A DNA stretch of 64,000 nucleotides, taken from NCBI GenBank assembly GCA_964641965.1, contig CAZXLD010000013.1:1-64000 (forward strand), written 5' to 3'. Within the stretch, counting starts at the first letter, position 1. Every line of letters begins with the position of its first letter. Made by a program: the position numbers and the translations under genes. This document shows positions 7,249 to 15,354 of the stretch, in pieces. This stretch comes from JAJDFU01 sp964641965. GTDB lineage: Bacteria > Bacteroidota > Bacteroidia > Chitinophagales > Saprospiraceae. Under the pieces are notes generated by a model that was not told the DNA's origin, ran no database searches, and saw nothing but the letters and a program-made list of their open reading frames with translations.

Positions 7249-9165
7249 ATGCTCAGTCTCAAATACCAGTTCAAGACCTTCGAAAAGATTCCGACTAAAA
7301 TTTGGGAAAATGCAAGTGAAGCCTCTCGCCATGTGGCCCAATCCATTGCTCTGGCTATCCGTCAAAAGCAACAGGAAGGCGAACCGATCGTGTTGGGCCT
7401 GGCCACAGGGTCCTCCCCTATCAAGGTATACGAAGAACTCGTTCGGTTACATAAGGAAGAAGGCCTGAGCTTCCACAACGTAATCACTTTCAATTTGGAT
7501 GAATACTATCCCATGGCACCGGATGCTCCGCAAAGCTATGTGCACTTCATGCATGAGTATCTGTTCGATCATATAAACATCCCAAGCAACCAGGTTAATA
7601 TTCCCGATGGCACAATCCCCTTGAATGAGGTAGCGAGATATTGCGATGCTTACGAAAAGAAGATCGATGCCTACGGTGGCCTTGATATTCAAGTGTTGGG
7701 AATAGGGCGAACCGGACACATAGGGTTTAATGAGCCCGGATCGAGAGAAAACTCTCTCACCCGCTTAGTCCGCTTGGACGGCCTTACCCGCAGAGACGCC
7801 TTAAAGGACTTTGGCAAGGAAGAGGATGTACCCTACCGTGCCATTACCATGGGGATCGCCTCCATCATGAAGGCACGAACCATCTACCTCTTGGGATGGG
7901 GCCAACACAAAGCTCCAATTCTAAAGGAAGCGTTGGAAGGTCCCATATCCTCTTCCATACCTGCGACCTATCTGCAAAGGCATGCCAATGTCAAAGCGAT
8001 TTTGGATAAAGGCGCCGCCGAATACCTGACCCGATTCCAGGCTCCCTGGCTGGTTGGCATGTGCGATTGGGAAGAAAGCCTGATCAGTAAAGCAGTGATC
8101 TGGCTGTCGCAAAAACTGGGAAAACCCATCCTGAAACTGACTGGCGAAGACTATGGCGAAAATGGCCTGAGCGACCTGATTGTGGAATATGCCTCTGCAT
8201 ACAGCATCAACATAATGGTATTTAATCGCTTGCAACATTCGATTACAGGGTGGCCGGGAGGCAAACCCAATGCGGACGATTCAACCCGACCAGAACGAGC
8301 CCTGCCTGCCCAGAAGCGATCCTTGATCTTTAGTCCCCACCCCGACGATGATGTCATTAGTATGGGAGGCACTTTCCTCCGATTGGTAGATCAGGGGCAT
8401 GATGTGCATGTAGCCTATCAAACGAGTGGCAATATCGCAGTACACGACCATGATGCCCTACGGTACCTCGAATTTCTAAATGAATTCGCCGGCGATTATC
8501 TAAGAGGGTCCAAACCGGATTTTGGTAACGAATATGTTCAATTTCAAAACAGCCTTCGCCAAGAAGAACCCAAACAAATCGACTTGGAAGAGGTCCGACG
8601 GATCAAGGGCCTCATCCGTCGGGGGGAAGCCCGGGCCGGAGCACGGTTTTGCGGCTTGGAAGATGATCATATCCACTTTCTGGATATGCCTTTTTATGAA
8701 ACTGGGAGAAGTCGAAAAAAACCGTTATCGGAGGAGGATATCCAGCTTGTTACCGACTTGCTTTTACAAATTAAACCTCATCAAATTTTTGCTGCCGGAG
8801 ACCTGGCCGATCCGCATGGTACGCACCGGGTGTGCCTGGATGCCATATTGGAGTCTATCAAACGACTTCAACAAGAGGCCTGGATGAAGGACTGTTGGTT
8901 GTGGCTCTATCGAGGTGCCTGGCATGAATGGCGGGTAGATGAAATCGAAATGGCCGTTCCGTTGAGTCCCCAGGAACTCAATAAAAAACGAAGAGCCATT
9001 TTTATGCATCAAAGTCAAAAGGACCGCCCTCCCTATCCCGGCAGCGACCCCCGGGAGTTTTGGCAACGCGCCGAACAGAGGAATCGCGAAACAGCATCCA
9101 TTTACAGGCAATTGGGCCTGGCTGAATACGAAGCGATGGAGGCCTTTGTCCGCTGGAAATTTTAG
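7249..9165 (+). CDS. nagB: Glucosamine-6-phosphate deaminase fused to a PIG-L/LmbE deacetylase-like domain
   Basis: 638 residues. The first ~265 are a NagB/6-phosphogluconolactonase-fold domain: FNLDEYYPM, the PQSYVHFMHEYLFDHI block and GIGRTGHIGFNEPGS (151-165). It should convert glucosamine-6-phosphate to fructose-6-phosphate and ammonia. Residues from about 355 form a PIG-L/LmbE domain starting with the metal-binding SPHPDDD motif (near 362). This long form is common in Bacteroidota, whereas E. coli NagB is about 266 residues. Thr155 stands where E. coli has the catalytic-loop Asp141; His157 and Glu162 are kept. It is first in an operon-like run with the GH20 gene (85-base gap) and the symporter. 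The function of the C-terminal domain is inferred only. Confidence 0.9.
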   Translation: MLSLKYQFKTFEKIPTKIWENASEASRHVAQSIALAIRQKQQEGEPIVLGLATGSSPIKVYEELVRLHKEEGLSFHNVITFNLDEYYPMAPDAPQSYVHFMHEYLFDHINIPSNQVNIPDGTIPLNEVARYCDAYEKKIDAYGGLDIQVLGIGRTGHIGFNEPGSRENSLTRLVRLDGLTRRDALKDFGKEEDVPYRAITMGIASIMKARTIYLLGWGQHKAPILKEALEGPISSSIPATYLQRHANVKAILDKGAAEYLTRFQAPWLVGMCDWEESLISKAVIWLSQKLGKPILKLTGEDYGENGLSDLIVEYASAYSINIMVFNRLQHSITGWPGGKPNADDSTRPERALPAQKRSLIFSPHPDDDVISMGGTFLRLVDQGHDVHVAYQTSGNIAVHDHDALRYLEFLNEFAGDYLRGSKPDFGNEYVQFQNSLRQEEPKQIDLEEVRRIKGLIRRGEARAGARFCGLEDDHIHFLDMPFYETGRSRKKPLSEEDIQLVTDLLLQIKPHQIFAAGDLADPHGTHRVCLDAILESIKRLQQEAWMKDCWLWLYRGAWHEWRVDEIEMAVPLSPQELNKKRRAIFMHQSQKDRPPYPGSDPREFWQRAEQRNRETASIYRQLGLAEYEAMEAFVRWKF

Positions 9166-9250
9166 TGTCCGGTTATTTTTTACTTTGGATAGTATTCTAC
9201 CAGAAGATCCTTTAAAGACCTCCGTTTTTTCACCTTCGAATAGAAACGCA

Positions 9251-11548
9251 ATGCACATTAAAGCAATTTTGGGAAGTCTGCTGCTGTTAGCTCTGTCTAC
9301 AGCATGCCAACAACCTCCGCCGGACCTGAGCCAATTGCCGCCTTTACTCCCATACCCGGACCAATTGACAGGGACCAACGGACCGGGTTTTGAAGTTACC
9401 TCCGACATCAGCATCCAGGTCCCTGCCGATGACGCCGGAATTCAACGGTATGGATTTCGAACCGCTCGAATGTTCCGCCAGCGCTTTGGATTCGAGTTGC
9501 CGATTGCAGGGGACCCAGGACCCAAAACCATTGTATTTAAAAAGGATAGCTCGGTCGAGCACTCGGAAGGCTATCGATTAGAGGTTAACCAAAACCAGAT
9601 CACGCTTAGTGCTTCAGCTCAAGCCGGATTTTTCTATGGCTATCAGACTTTGAGCAAGCTGATTGGTAACGCTCAAGGCACCCCCATTCCAGCACTCGCA
9701 ATAGAAGATGCCCCCAACTTTGAATGGCGGGGCATGCATCTGGATGTTTCCAGACACTTTTTTCCCGTAGAGGATATCAAGAAGTACCTGGACCTGATGG
9801 CCCGCTATCGATTCAATCGGTTTCACTGGCATTTGACAGATGACCAGGGTTGGCGAATCGAAATAAAAAAATACCCCGAGCTCACGGCAATTTCTGCTTT
9901 CCGAAAGGAAACCTTGATCGGTCATTACAATGATACCCCTCAACAATTCGATGGGAAACGATATGGCGGCTATTACACGCAGGAGGAGATTAGGGAAGTC
10001 GTCCGTTATGCGGCTCAGCGGCAAATTACTGTCATTCCGGAAATCGAAATGCCCGGCCACTCCTCAGCCGTACTAGCTGCCTATCCGGAATTGGGATGTA
10101 CTGGTCAAGCTGTTGAGGTAGCTACCAAATGGGGCATCTTTGAGGATGTGTTTTGCCCCAAAGAAGAAACCTTTGCCTTCCTGGAGGATGTATTGACAGA
10201 GGTTATAGACCTTTTCCCCAGCGAATTCATTCATATTGGTGGGGACGAATGCCCGAAAGTACAATGGGAAGCCTCCCAGTTTTGTCAGGATTTGATGCAA
10301 AAGGAAGGGCTGAAAGATGAACAGGAACTCCAAAGCTACTTCATCCGGCGGATCGAACAATTTGTAAACAGCAAGGGGCGCCAGATCATTGGCTGGGATG
10401 AGATCCTGGAAGGCGGATTGGCGCCAAATGCAGCCGTTATGTCGTGGCGCGGGGAGGAAGGTGGTATTGAGGCAGCCAAGCAAGGGCATAAGGTAGTGAT
10501 GACGCCAACCGAATATTGCTATCTGGATTACTACCAATCCCAAAATCCCGATGAGCCATTGGCTATCGGCGGCTTTACCCCTCTTGAGAAAGTGTACCAT
10601 TACGAACCGGTTCCTGAAGCACTTTCTGCTGAGGAGGCCCAATATGTAATGGGAGCACAGGCCAATGTCTGGACCGAATACATGCCGACCTTTGGTCAGG
10701 TGGAATATATGGCGTTCCCCCGGGCCATTGCTTTAGCAGAAGTACTCTGGACCGATGCTGACCACCGAAATTTTGAGGATTTCGTGCAGCGATTAACGCT
10801 AGAGTTGGAGGAGTTAGATAGCCTGGGGATCAACGCTGCCAATCATTTATTCGAAGTCAAAACCTCCTTCATTCCAGGGCCAGCAAATTCAATTGGCCTT
10901 GAAATGACCACTCCTGTGGAAGAAGCGATCATTCGCTACAATACCGATGGCAGTTTTCCTACACTGGAAGACCCCAAGGCCGAAAGAACCTTAATGCTCC
11001 AGGCTTCCACTCACCTAAGCGCACAGGCTTTTTTTAAGGATCAACCCCAAGGTAGTCCGATCGGGATTCAATTGGATTGGCATCCCTGGGCAGGGGCTGA
11101 AATTGCGCTTCAAAATGCGCCGCACCCCAAATATGGAGAAGGAGGCTCCTTTGCGTTGGTGAACGGCGTGACTGGGCATGACTCCAGGTATGGGGATAAG
11201 GAATGGCTAGGCTTCGATGGGCAAGATTTGGAGGCTATACTAAAAACCCACAAGCCGGTGCCTTTAACCAAGGCGCACTTCCGCTTTTACAATGGCCCTG
11301 GCCAATGGATTTACCCTCCCGCTTCGGTAGAAATTTATTTTTCCCAAGATGGGAAAACCTACCAACTCGCTGGAAAAGGAAAACCCGCACCAAGTGCTGA
11401 AAAAATCGCAGCCCTTCAAATTCCCTTGCAAACCTCCACAGCGAGCTATTTCAAAGTAATTGCCAAAAACTACGGTACTATTCCGGATGGCCGGCAAGGA
11501 GCCGGGCATGGAGCCTGGCTATTTGTAGATGAACTTCGGGTGGAATAG
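9251..11548 (+). CDS. Beta-N-acetylhexosaminidase lipoprotein, GH20
   Basis: 765 residues starting at ATG 9251 (MHIKAILGSLLLL). The N-terminal hydrophobic segment ends in the lipobox LSTAC, so it is a lipoprotein. Residues about 35-160 form the GH20 N-terminal domain; the catalytic TIM barrel begins near 165 (WRGMHLDVSRHFF) and carries the FIHIGGDECPK motif with the Asp332-Glu333 pair of substrate-assisted catalysis. A C-terminal beta-sandwich region (about 530-765) ends in WLFVDELRVE. It would release N-acetylhexosamine from chitin oligomers, glycans or peptidoglycan fragments outside the cytoplasm and feed the neighbouring symporter and NagB. A longer frame to 9146 overlaps the nagB end and lacks a signal peptide. 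Confidence 0.93.
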   Translation: MHIKAILGSLLLLALSTACQQPPPDLSQLPPLLPYPDQLTGTNGPGFEVTSDISIQVPADDAGIQRYGFRTARMFRQRFGFELPIAGDPGPKTIVFKKDSSVEHSEGYRLEVNQNQITLSASAQAGFFYGYQTLSKLIGNAQGTPIPALAIEDAPNFEWRGMHLDVSRHFFPVEDIKKYLDLMARYRFNRFHWHLTDDQGWRIEIKKYPELTAISAFRKETLIGHYNDTPQQFDGKRYGGYYTQEEIREVVRYAAQRQITVIPEIEMPGHSSAVLAAYPELGCTGQAVEVATKWGIFEDVFCPKEETFAFLEDVLTEVIDLFPSEFIHIGGDECPKVQWEASQFCQDLMQKEGLKDEQELQSYFIRRIEQFVNSKGRQIIGWDEILEGGLAPNAAVMSWRGEEGGIEAAKQGHKVVMTPTEYCYLDYYQSQNPDEPLAIGGFTPLEKVYHYEPVPEALSAEEAQYVMGAQANVWTEYMPTFGQVEYMAFPRAIALAEVLWTDADHRNFEDFVQRLTLELEELDSLGINAANHLFEVKTSFIPGPANSIGLEMTTPVEEAIIRYNTDGSFPTLEDPKAERTLMLQASTHLSAQAFFKDQPQGSPIGIQLDWHPWAGAEIALQNAPHPKYGEGGSFALVNGVTGHDSRYGDKEWLGFDGQDLEAILKTHKPVPLTKAHFRFYNGPGQWIYPPASVEIYFSQDGKTYQLAGKGKPAPSAEKIAALQIPLQTSTASYFKVIAKNYGTIPDGRQGAGHGAWLFVDELRVE

Positions 11549-11703
11549 GCGGCTAATCCGATAACCCGGTAATGGGTTACCACTTTGATCACTGCATCCC
11601 ACCATTCTCCAGTAGACTTTAGCACCAACAGCGCTTTACTGTTTTATAAGCTCAAAGAGCTTTCGGAAATCAAGGGACTGGCCTCCCAAGCAAAACGAAA
11701 CAC

Positions 11704-13506
11704 ATGCAACTCAATTCCCTAGATTGGTCGATTATCCTATTCTTTTTTGGAATTTCCCTCGCGATTGGGCTTTTAGTGGCCAGACGCTCGGGTAAGAGTT
11801 ACAAGGAGTTTTTTCTTTCCGGACAAGGAATGCCCTGGTGGCTTTTGGGGATAAGCATGGTGGCCACCACTTTCTCTGCGGACACGCCCAACTTGGTGAC
11901 GGATATCGTACGAAAAAATGGGGTATCCGGCAATTGGGTATGGTGGGCCTTTCTTCTTACCGGCATGCTTACCGTGTTTGTTTACGCCAAACTTTGGCGC
12001 CGCTCCGGCGTATTTACCGACCTGGAATTCTATGAGTTACGGTACAGCGGTATAGAAGCTGCTATTTTGCGCGGTTTTCGGGCGATCTACCTGGGTGTAT
12101 TTTTTAATGTGGCCATTATGGCAACGGTTTGCCTGGCTGCCATTAAGATTGCAGGGGTATTGTTGGGTCTGGATCCGATCACTACCGTTTTGATCGCCTC
12201 ACTCATTACAGTGATCTACACATCGCTCGGTGGATTGAGGGGAGTGATCCTCACTGATTTCTTCCAATTTATCATTGCCATGGTTGGGGTTATTTGGGCC
12301 GCAGTTATCATTATTCAGCTGCCTGAGATCGGCGGGCTTTCCAATTTACTCGCCCATGAGAATGTGCAAGGGAAAGTCGATTTTTTACCTGATTTCAATG
12401 ATCCGGCCCTGCTCGTTCCACTGTTTCTGATTCCAATAGCGGTACAGTGGTGGAGTGTCTGGTATCCGGGAGCCGAACCCGGGGGCGGCGGCTACATTGT
12501 ACAGCGGATGCTCTCGGCTAAAGATGAAGCCAATGCCGTTGGGGCTACTTTATTCTTCAATTTGGCCCACTATGCCTTGCGCCCCTGGCCCTGGCTCTTA
12601 ATTGCGCTGGCTTCCCTGATCGTCTTTCCGGACCTGGAGTCCCTGGCGCAGGCTTTTCCCTCAATCGATCCGTCGGTTATCAATGATGATTTAGCTTTCT
12701 CGGCCATGCTTACCTTTTTGCCCAATGGCTTACTCGGCCTGGTGGTAGCTTCTTTGATTGCGGCTTTCATGTCAACGATTTCTACCCACCTGAATTGGGG
12801 CTCCTCCTATATCGTCAATGATTTTTATCTCCGTTTTCTTCGCCCGGAAGCCGGGCAACAGGAGTTGGTTAACGTAGGACGGATCTCAACAGTACTGCTT
12901 ATGGCACTATCTGCCTTGTTTGCCCTTTATCTGGAAAACGCGCTGCAGGCCTTCAACATTCTCCTTCAAATCGGAGCGGGTACCGGCCTGATATTTATAC
13001 TCCGTTGGTTTTGGTGGCGAATCAACGCCTACAGTGAAATTGCAGGCATGGCGGTTAGTTTTGGGGTAGCCCTCTATTTTGAATTTGGATTCATGGGTGA
13101 GCTGGCAGATCATTGGAAATTATTGGTGGGCGTTGGTTTTACCACACTCGGCTGGTTGGTTGCTACCTGGGTAACCCCGCCGACGGATTACGCAACGCTG
13201 GTCCGGTTTTTCAATCTGGTGCAGCCGCATCGGATGGGGTGGCAAGCCCTGTTTGACGGCCGAGCGGGCGGAGGGGACCCATCTGGCCCAATTCCTATCC
13301 TTAGAGATGAAGGACCTTCTCTGGCTCGAGAAATTGGAGGTATGTTTTCAGGAGTAATCCTGGTTTGGGGCGGTTTATTTACGACAGGATTTCTGCTTTA
13401 CGGAAACGAGCTATTTGCTGGCGTGGCTGCCGTTTTCACCCTACTGGGGGGCAGCTATCTCATTCGAAACTGGACCTTGCTGAAAGGGAGAACAACGAAC
13501 GAGTAA
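11704..13506 (+). CDS. Sodium:solute symporter, probably for an amino sugar
   Basis: A 600-residue integral membrane protein with roughly 13-14 hydrophobic segments, starting with LDWSIILFFFGISLAIGLLV and containing the SSS-family FFLSGQGMPWWLLGISM block. SLC5-type proteins import sugars, vitamins or amino acids with Na+. It follows the hexosaminidase by 155 bases on the same strand, so the likely substrate is GlcNAc or another product of the GH20 enzyme; that assignment rests on context. It is longer than the ~500 residues of minimal SSS proteins because of extra C-terminal membrane segments after a loop near 520. Confidence 0.88.
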   Translation: MQLNSLDWSIILFFFGISLAIGLLVARRSGKSYKEFFLSGQGMPWWLLGISMVATTFSADTPNLVTDIVRKNGVSGNWVWWAFLLTGMLTVFVYAKLWRRSGVFTDLEFYELRYSGIEAAILRGFRAIYLGVFFNVAIMATVCLAAIKIAGVLLGLDPITTVLIASLITVIYTSLGGLRGVILTDFFQFIIAMVGVIWAAVIIIQLPEIGGLSNLLAHENVQGKVDFLPDFNDPALLVPLFLIPIAVQWWSVWYPGAEPGGGGYIVQRMLSAKDEANAVGATLFFNLAHYALRPWPWLLIALASLIVFPDLESLAQAFPSIDPSVINDDLAFSAMLTFLPNGLLGLVVASLIAAFMSTISTHLNWGSSYIVNDFYLRFLRPEAGQQELVNVGRISTVLLMALSALFALYLENALQAFNILLQIGAGTGLIFILRWFWWRINAYSEIAGMAVSFGVALYFEFGFMGELADHWKLLVGVGFTTLGWLVATWVTPPTDYATLVRFFNLVQPHRMGWQALFDGRAGGGDPSGPIPILRDEGPSLAREIGGMFSGVILVWGGLFTTGFLLYGNELFAGVAAVFTLLGGSYLIRNWTLLKGRTTNE

Positions 13507-13527
13507 CCGATAGGGCGGAAAGAAAAA

Positions 13528-13548
13528 GGAAGGCCGGTTTGGCCTTCC
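13528..13548 (-). terminator. Terminator of the convergent minus-strand gene
   Basis: GGAAGGCC-GGTTT-GGCCTTCC is a perfect 8-pair stem. On the minus strand it is followed by TTTTTCTTT, so it serves the beta-barrel gene ending at 13568; the plus-strand side has no T tract. It may also slow transcription coming from the symporter. Confidence 0.75.
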
Positions 13549-13567
13549 CGTACCGTATGGTATTGAT

Positions 13568-14116
13568 TTAGTAAAACGTTGGATTTTCCATCGCTTTTTT
13601 CTTTTTCCTAAATGGATCGGCGTGCCAGGTTAATCGGAGACCGGCGCCTGCAAAAAGGGAGTTGGCTCCATTTTGCGTCATATATCCGCCCCGTACAAAT
13701 GGGCCGAACACAAAACCATAACCCGTATTGATACTGGGCTGCACATCCAAAAAGACGGAATGAGCCGTCTGCAGATCCAGTTCGCCTACCATATAGCCGG
13801 CTGTAACGGGCAGCTCAAAACCTTTACCGGATCCGAACGCATAACCCAAGCGTCCACCAACCAAATAGCCATCCGCATCGGCGTCCTCAGCTGTCGGTAG
13901 GCCTAGTATCATTTGTCCGCCTGCCAAAATTTGGAAGCGATTAATCTGGAATCCAATCTCTCCATTGGCCGAAAAGCCAGGACCGGTTTTGGACAAATTT
14001 GCAACCGTTGTGCCAGCATCCCCTGAAATCAATAGATTCGTTTGTGCATAGGAGGTTGTGGCCAACCCCAGGAAAAACAGGAAACATCCTGTTAGAATCG
14101 TACGATAAAAAGGCAT
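13568..14116 (-). CDS. Small outer-membrane beta-barrel-like protein
   Basis: 182 residues with a clear signal peptide (MPFYRTILTGCFLFFLGLA, cleavage after SYA). The mature part is a series of amphipathic, glycine- and aromatic-rich strands (FQILAGGQMILGL, LGYAFGSGKGFEL, GFVFGPFVRGGYM) that resemble a small 8-stranded outer-membrane barrel. No specific family is recognisable. It follows a coiled-coil lipoprotein gene on the same strand, but a hairpin between them suggests separate transcripts. Confidence 0.75.
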   Translation of the reverse strand: MPFYRTILTGCFLFFLGLATTSYAQTNLLISGDAGTTVANLSKTGPGFSANGEIGFQINRFQILAGGQMILGLPTAEDADADGYLVGGRLGYAFGSGKGFELPVTAGYMVGELDLQTAHSVFLDVQPSINTGYGFVFGPFVRGGYMTQNGANSLFAGAGLRLTWHADPFRKKKKAMENPTFY

Positions 14117-14146
14117 CGTTATTTATTTTTTTGATTGAAGAAGAAA

Positions 14147-14169
14147 GGAAGAGTCGGATCGACCCTTCC
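14147..14169 (-). terminator. Possible terminator of the coiled-coil lipoprotein gene
   Basis: An imperfect hairpin (GGAAG.GTCG and CGAC.CTTCC with one mismatch) is followed on the minus strand by TTTCTTCTTC. It lies just after the stop at 14180. Confidence 0.55.
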
Positions 14170-14179
14170 CTGATTTCAT

Positions 14180-15061
14180 TTAGCCCTTGTTGGCAGTTGA
14201 TGTAGAAGATCTGCCGTTTGGCGACCTGAGCGTCCACACGGTATTGCCATCTCCTGCCGGGGTGCGGAAAGCATCGGTATGCCGGCCTGGCAAGAAAATC
14301 TGGACGGTGGCACCACCATGCCCATTATTGAGTTTATTTTCGTTGCCATGTACGATCAGAACAATACAAGTATTTCGATTGGAATACCCCCAGATATATT
14401 CATTGGTATCCGCATCATAACCTTCAAAGACGGGTGAGATCTTTTCAGTCGCAGTCTCGCAGATCTCATAAGAAATCGGCACCTCAATGGTTTGGTAGAT
14501 GGTATCGGTTTTAATGACGGTTTCTCCCTCTACGAGAATCGTATCCCGAACGATGATAACCTCTGGCATCTGACCTTGCTTTTCCAGAAGCTCATTTAGT
14601 TTTGCAATGATCAGGTCGAGTTTTTCTTCATTCATCAAATTATCCGCTACGATCTTTTCAATCGTGATGTATTGATTTTGAATCTCCAGCAGCTTGGTAG
14701 TCATCTCGGCTCGAAGCAGTTCCAATTCGAGAGATTGGTTGCCCGCATCAATGGCGGCGGTTATACTATCCAGCTGAGTGCTGACTTGGGTAAAGTCGCT
14801 GCGTACTTCATTATGCAGCGTTTCGGCCAATTCAACCTGAGTAGCACTTAGGTCAGAGGTATGATCTTTGATTTCATCCTTCATCAAGGAGATGGAACTC
14901 TCCAGGGTAAGCATGGAATTCAGGATATCGTCTTTCAGGTCCAGGATCGCTTCATGGTTTCGATCCACTTTTTCTTCAATTCGACCAAGTTCATCTTTAT
15001 AACAAGAGGAAAGCGTTAGGGCAGTCGCCAGGAAGGCCAATAGGATTTTAATTCGGATCAT
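14180..15061 (-). CDS. Lipoprotein with long coiled coil and C-terminal extracellular module
   Basis: 293 residues. The N-terminus is a lipoprotein signal ending in the lipobox LSSC (Cys20). Residues about 25-170 are a long heptad-rich coiled coil (IEEKVDRNHEAILDLKDDI and onward). The last ~95 residues hold a pattern (WGYSNRN, FLPGRHTDAF, VWTLRSPNG) that recurs at the end of extracellular Bacteroidota proteins, usually as GY.N, F.PGR and WTL. It is probably an envelope-anchored stalk displaying a small beta domain. Function is unknown. Confidence 0.75.
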   Translation of the reverse strand: MIRIKILLAFLATALTLSSCYKDELGRIEEKVDRNHEAILDLKDDILNSMLTLESSISLMKDEIKDHTSDLSATQVELAETLHNEVRSDFTQVSTQLDSITAAIDAGNQSLELELLRAEMTTKLLEIQNQYITIEKIVADNLMNEEKLDLIIAKLNELLEKQGQMPEVIIVRDTILVEGETVIKTDTIYQTIEVPISYEICETATEKISPVFEGYDADTNEYIWGYSNRNTCIVLIVHGNENKLNNGHGGATVQIFLPGRHTDAFRTPAGDGNTVWTLRSPNGRSSTSTANKG

Positions 15062-15304
15062 AATGTATGTATTTAAACGGTTATTTAAATTTGAAACAGC
15101 TAAAATTTATTCCAATACAAGGTTTATTTCGGTCTGGGAATTTCCCATCGAAAAAGTCACATCTTGTGCATTAAAAGGCAACATGCCTTTCTCACCTGAT
15201 GGTATGTGTATTAGCCTTATCTCGTGATTTCGCTTGTAGGACGTTCGACTTGTGGAGCGGTCACCTCCTCGGATAAGTTAAAGTAGTCTTAATGCCGAAT
15301 AAAA

Positions 15305-15331
15305 AAAGCCTTCCCCATGGGAGAAGGCTTT
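15305..15331 (-). terminator. Terminator of the fructan operon
   Basis: AAAGCCTTC and GAAGGCTTT pair over nine bases around CCCATGGGA. On the minus strand the stem is followed by seven T. It lies 24 bases after the stop of the GH32 gene. Confidence 0.88.
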
Positions 15332-15354
15332 CTGAATTCCATGTATGTTCTATC

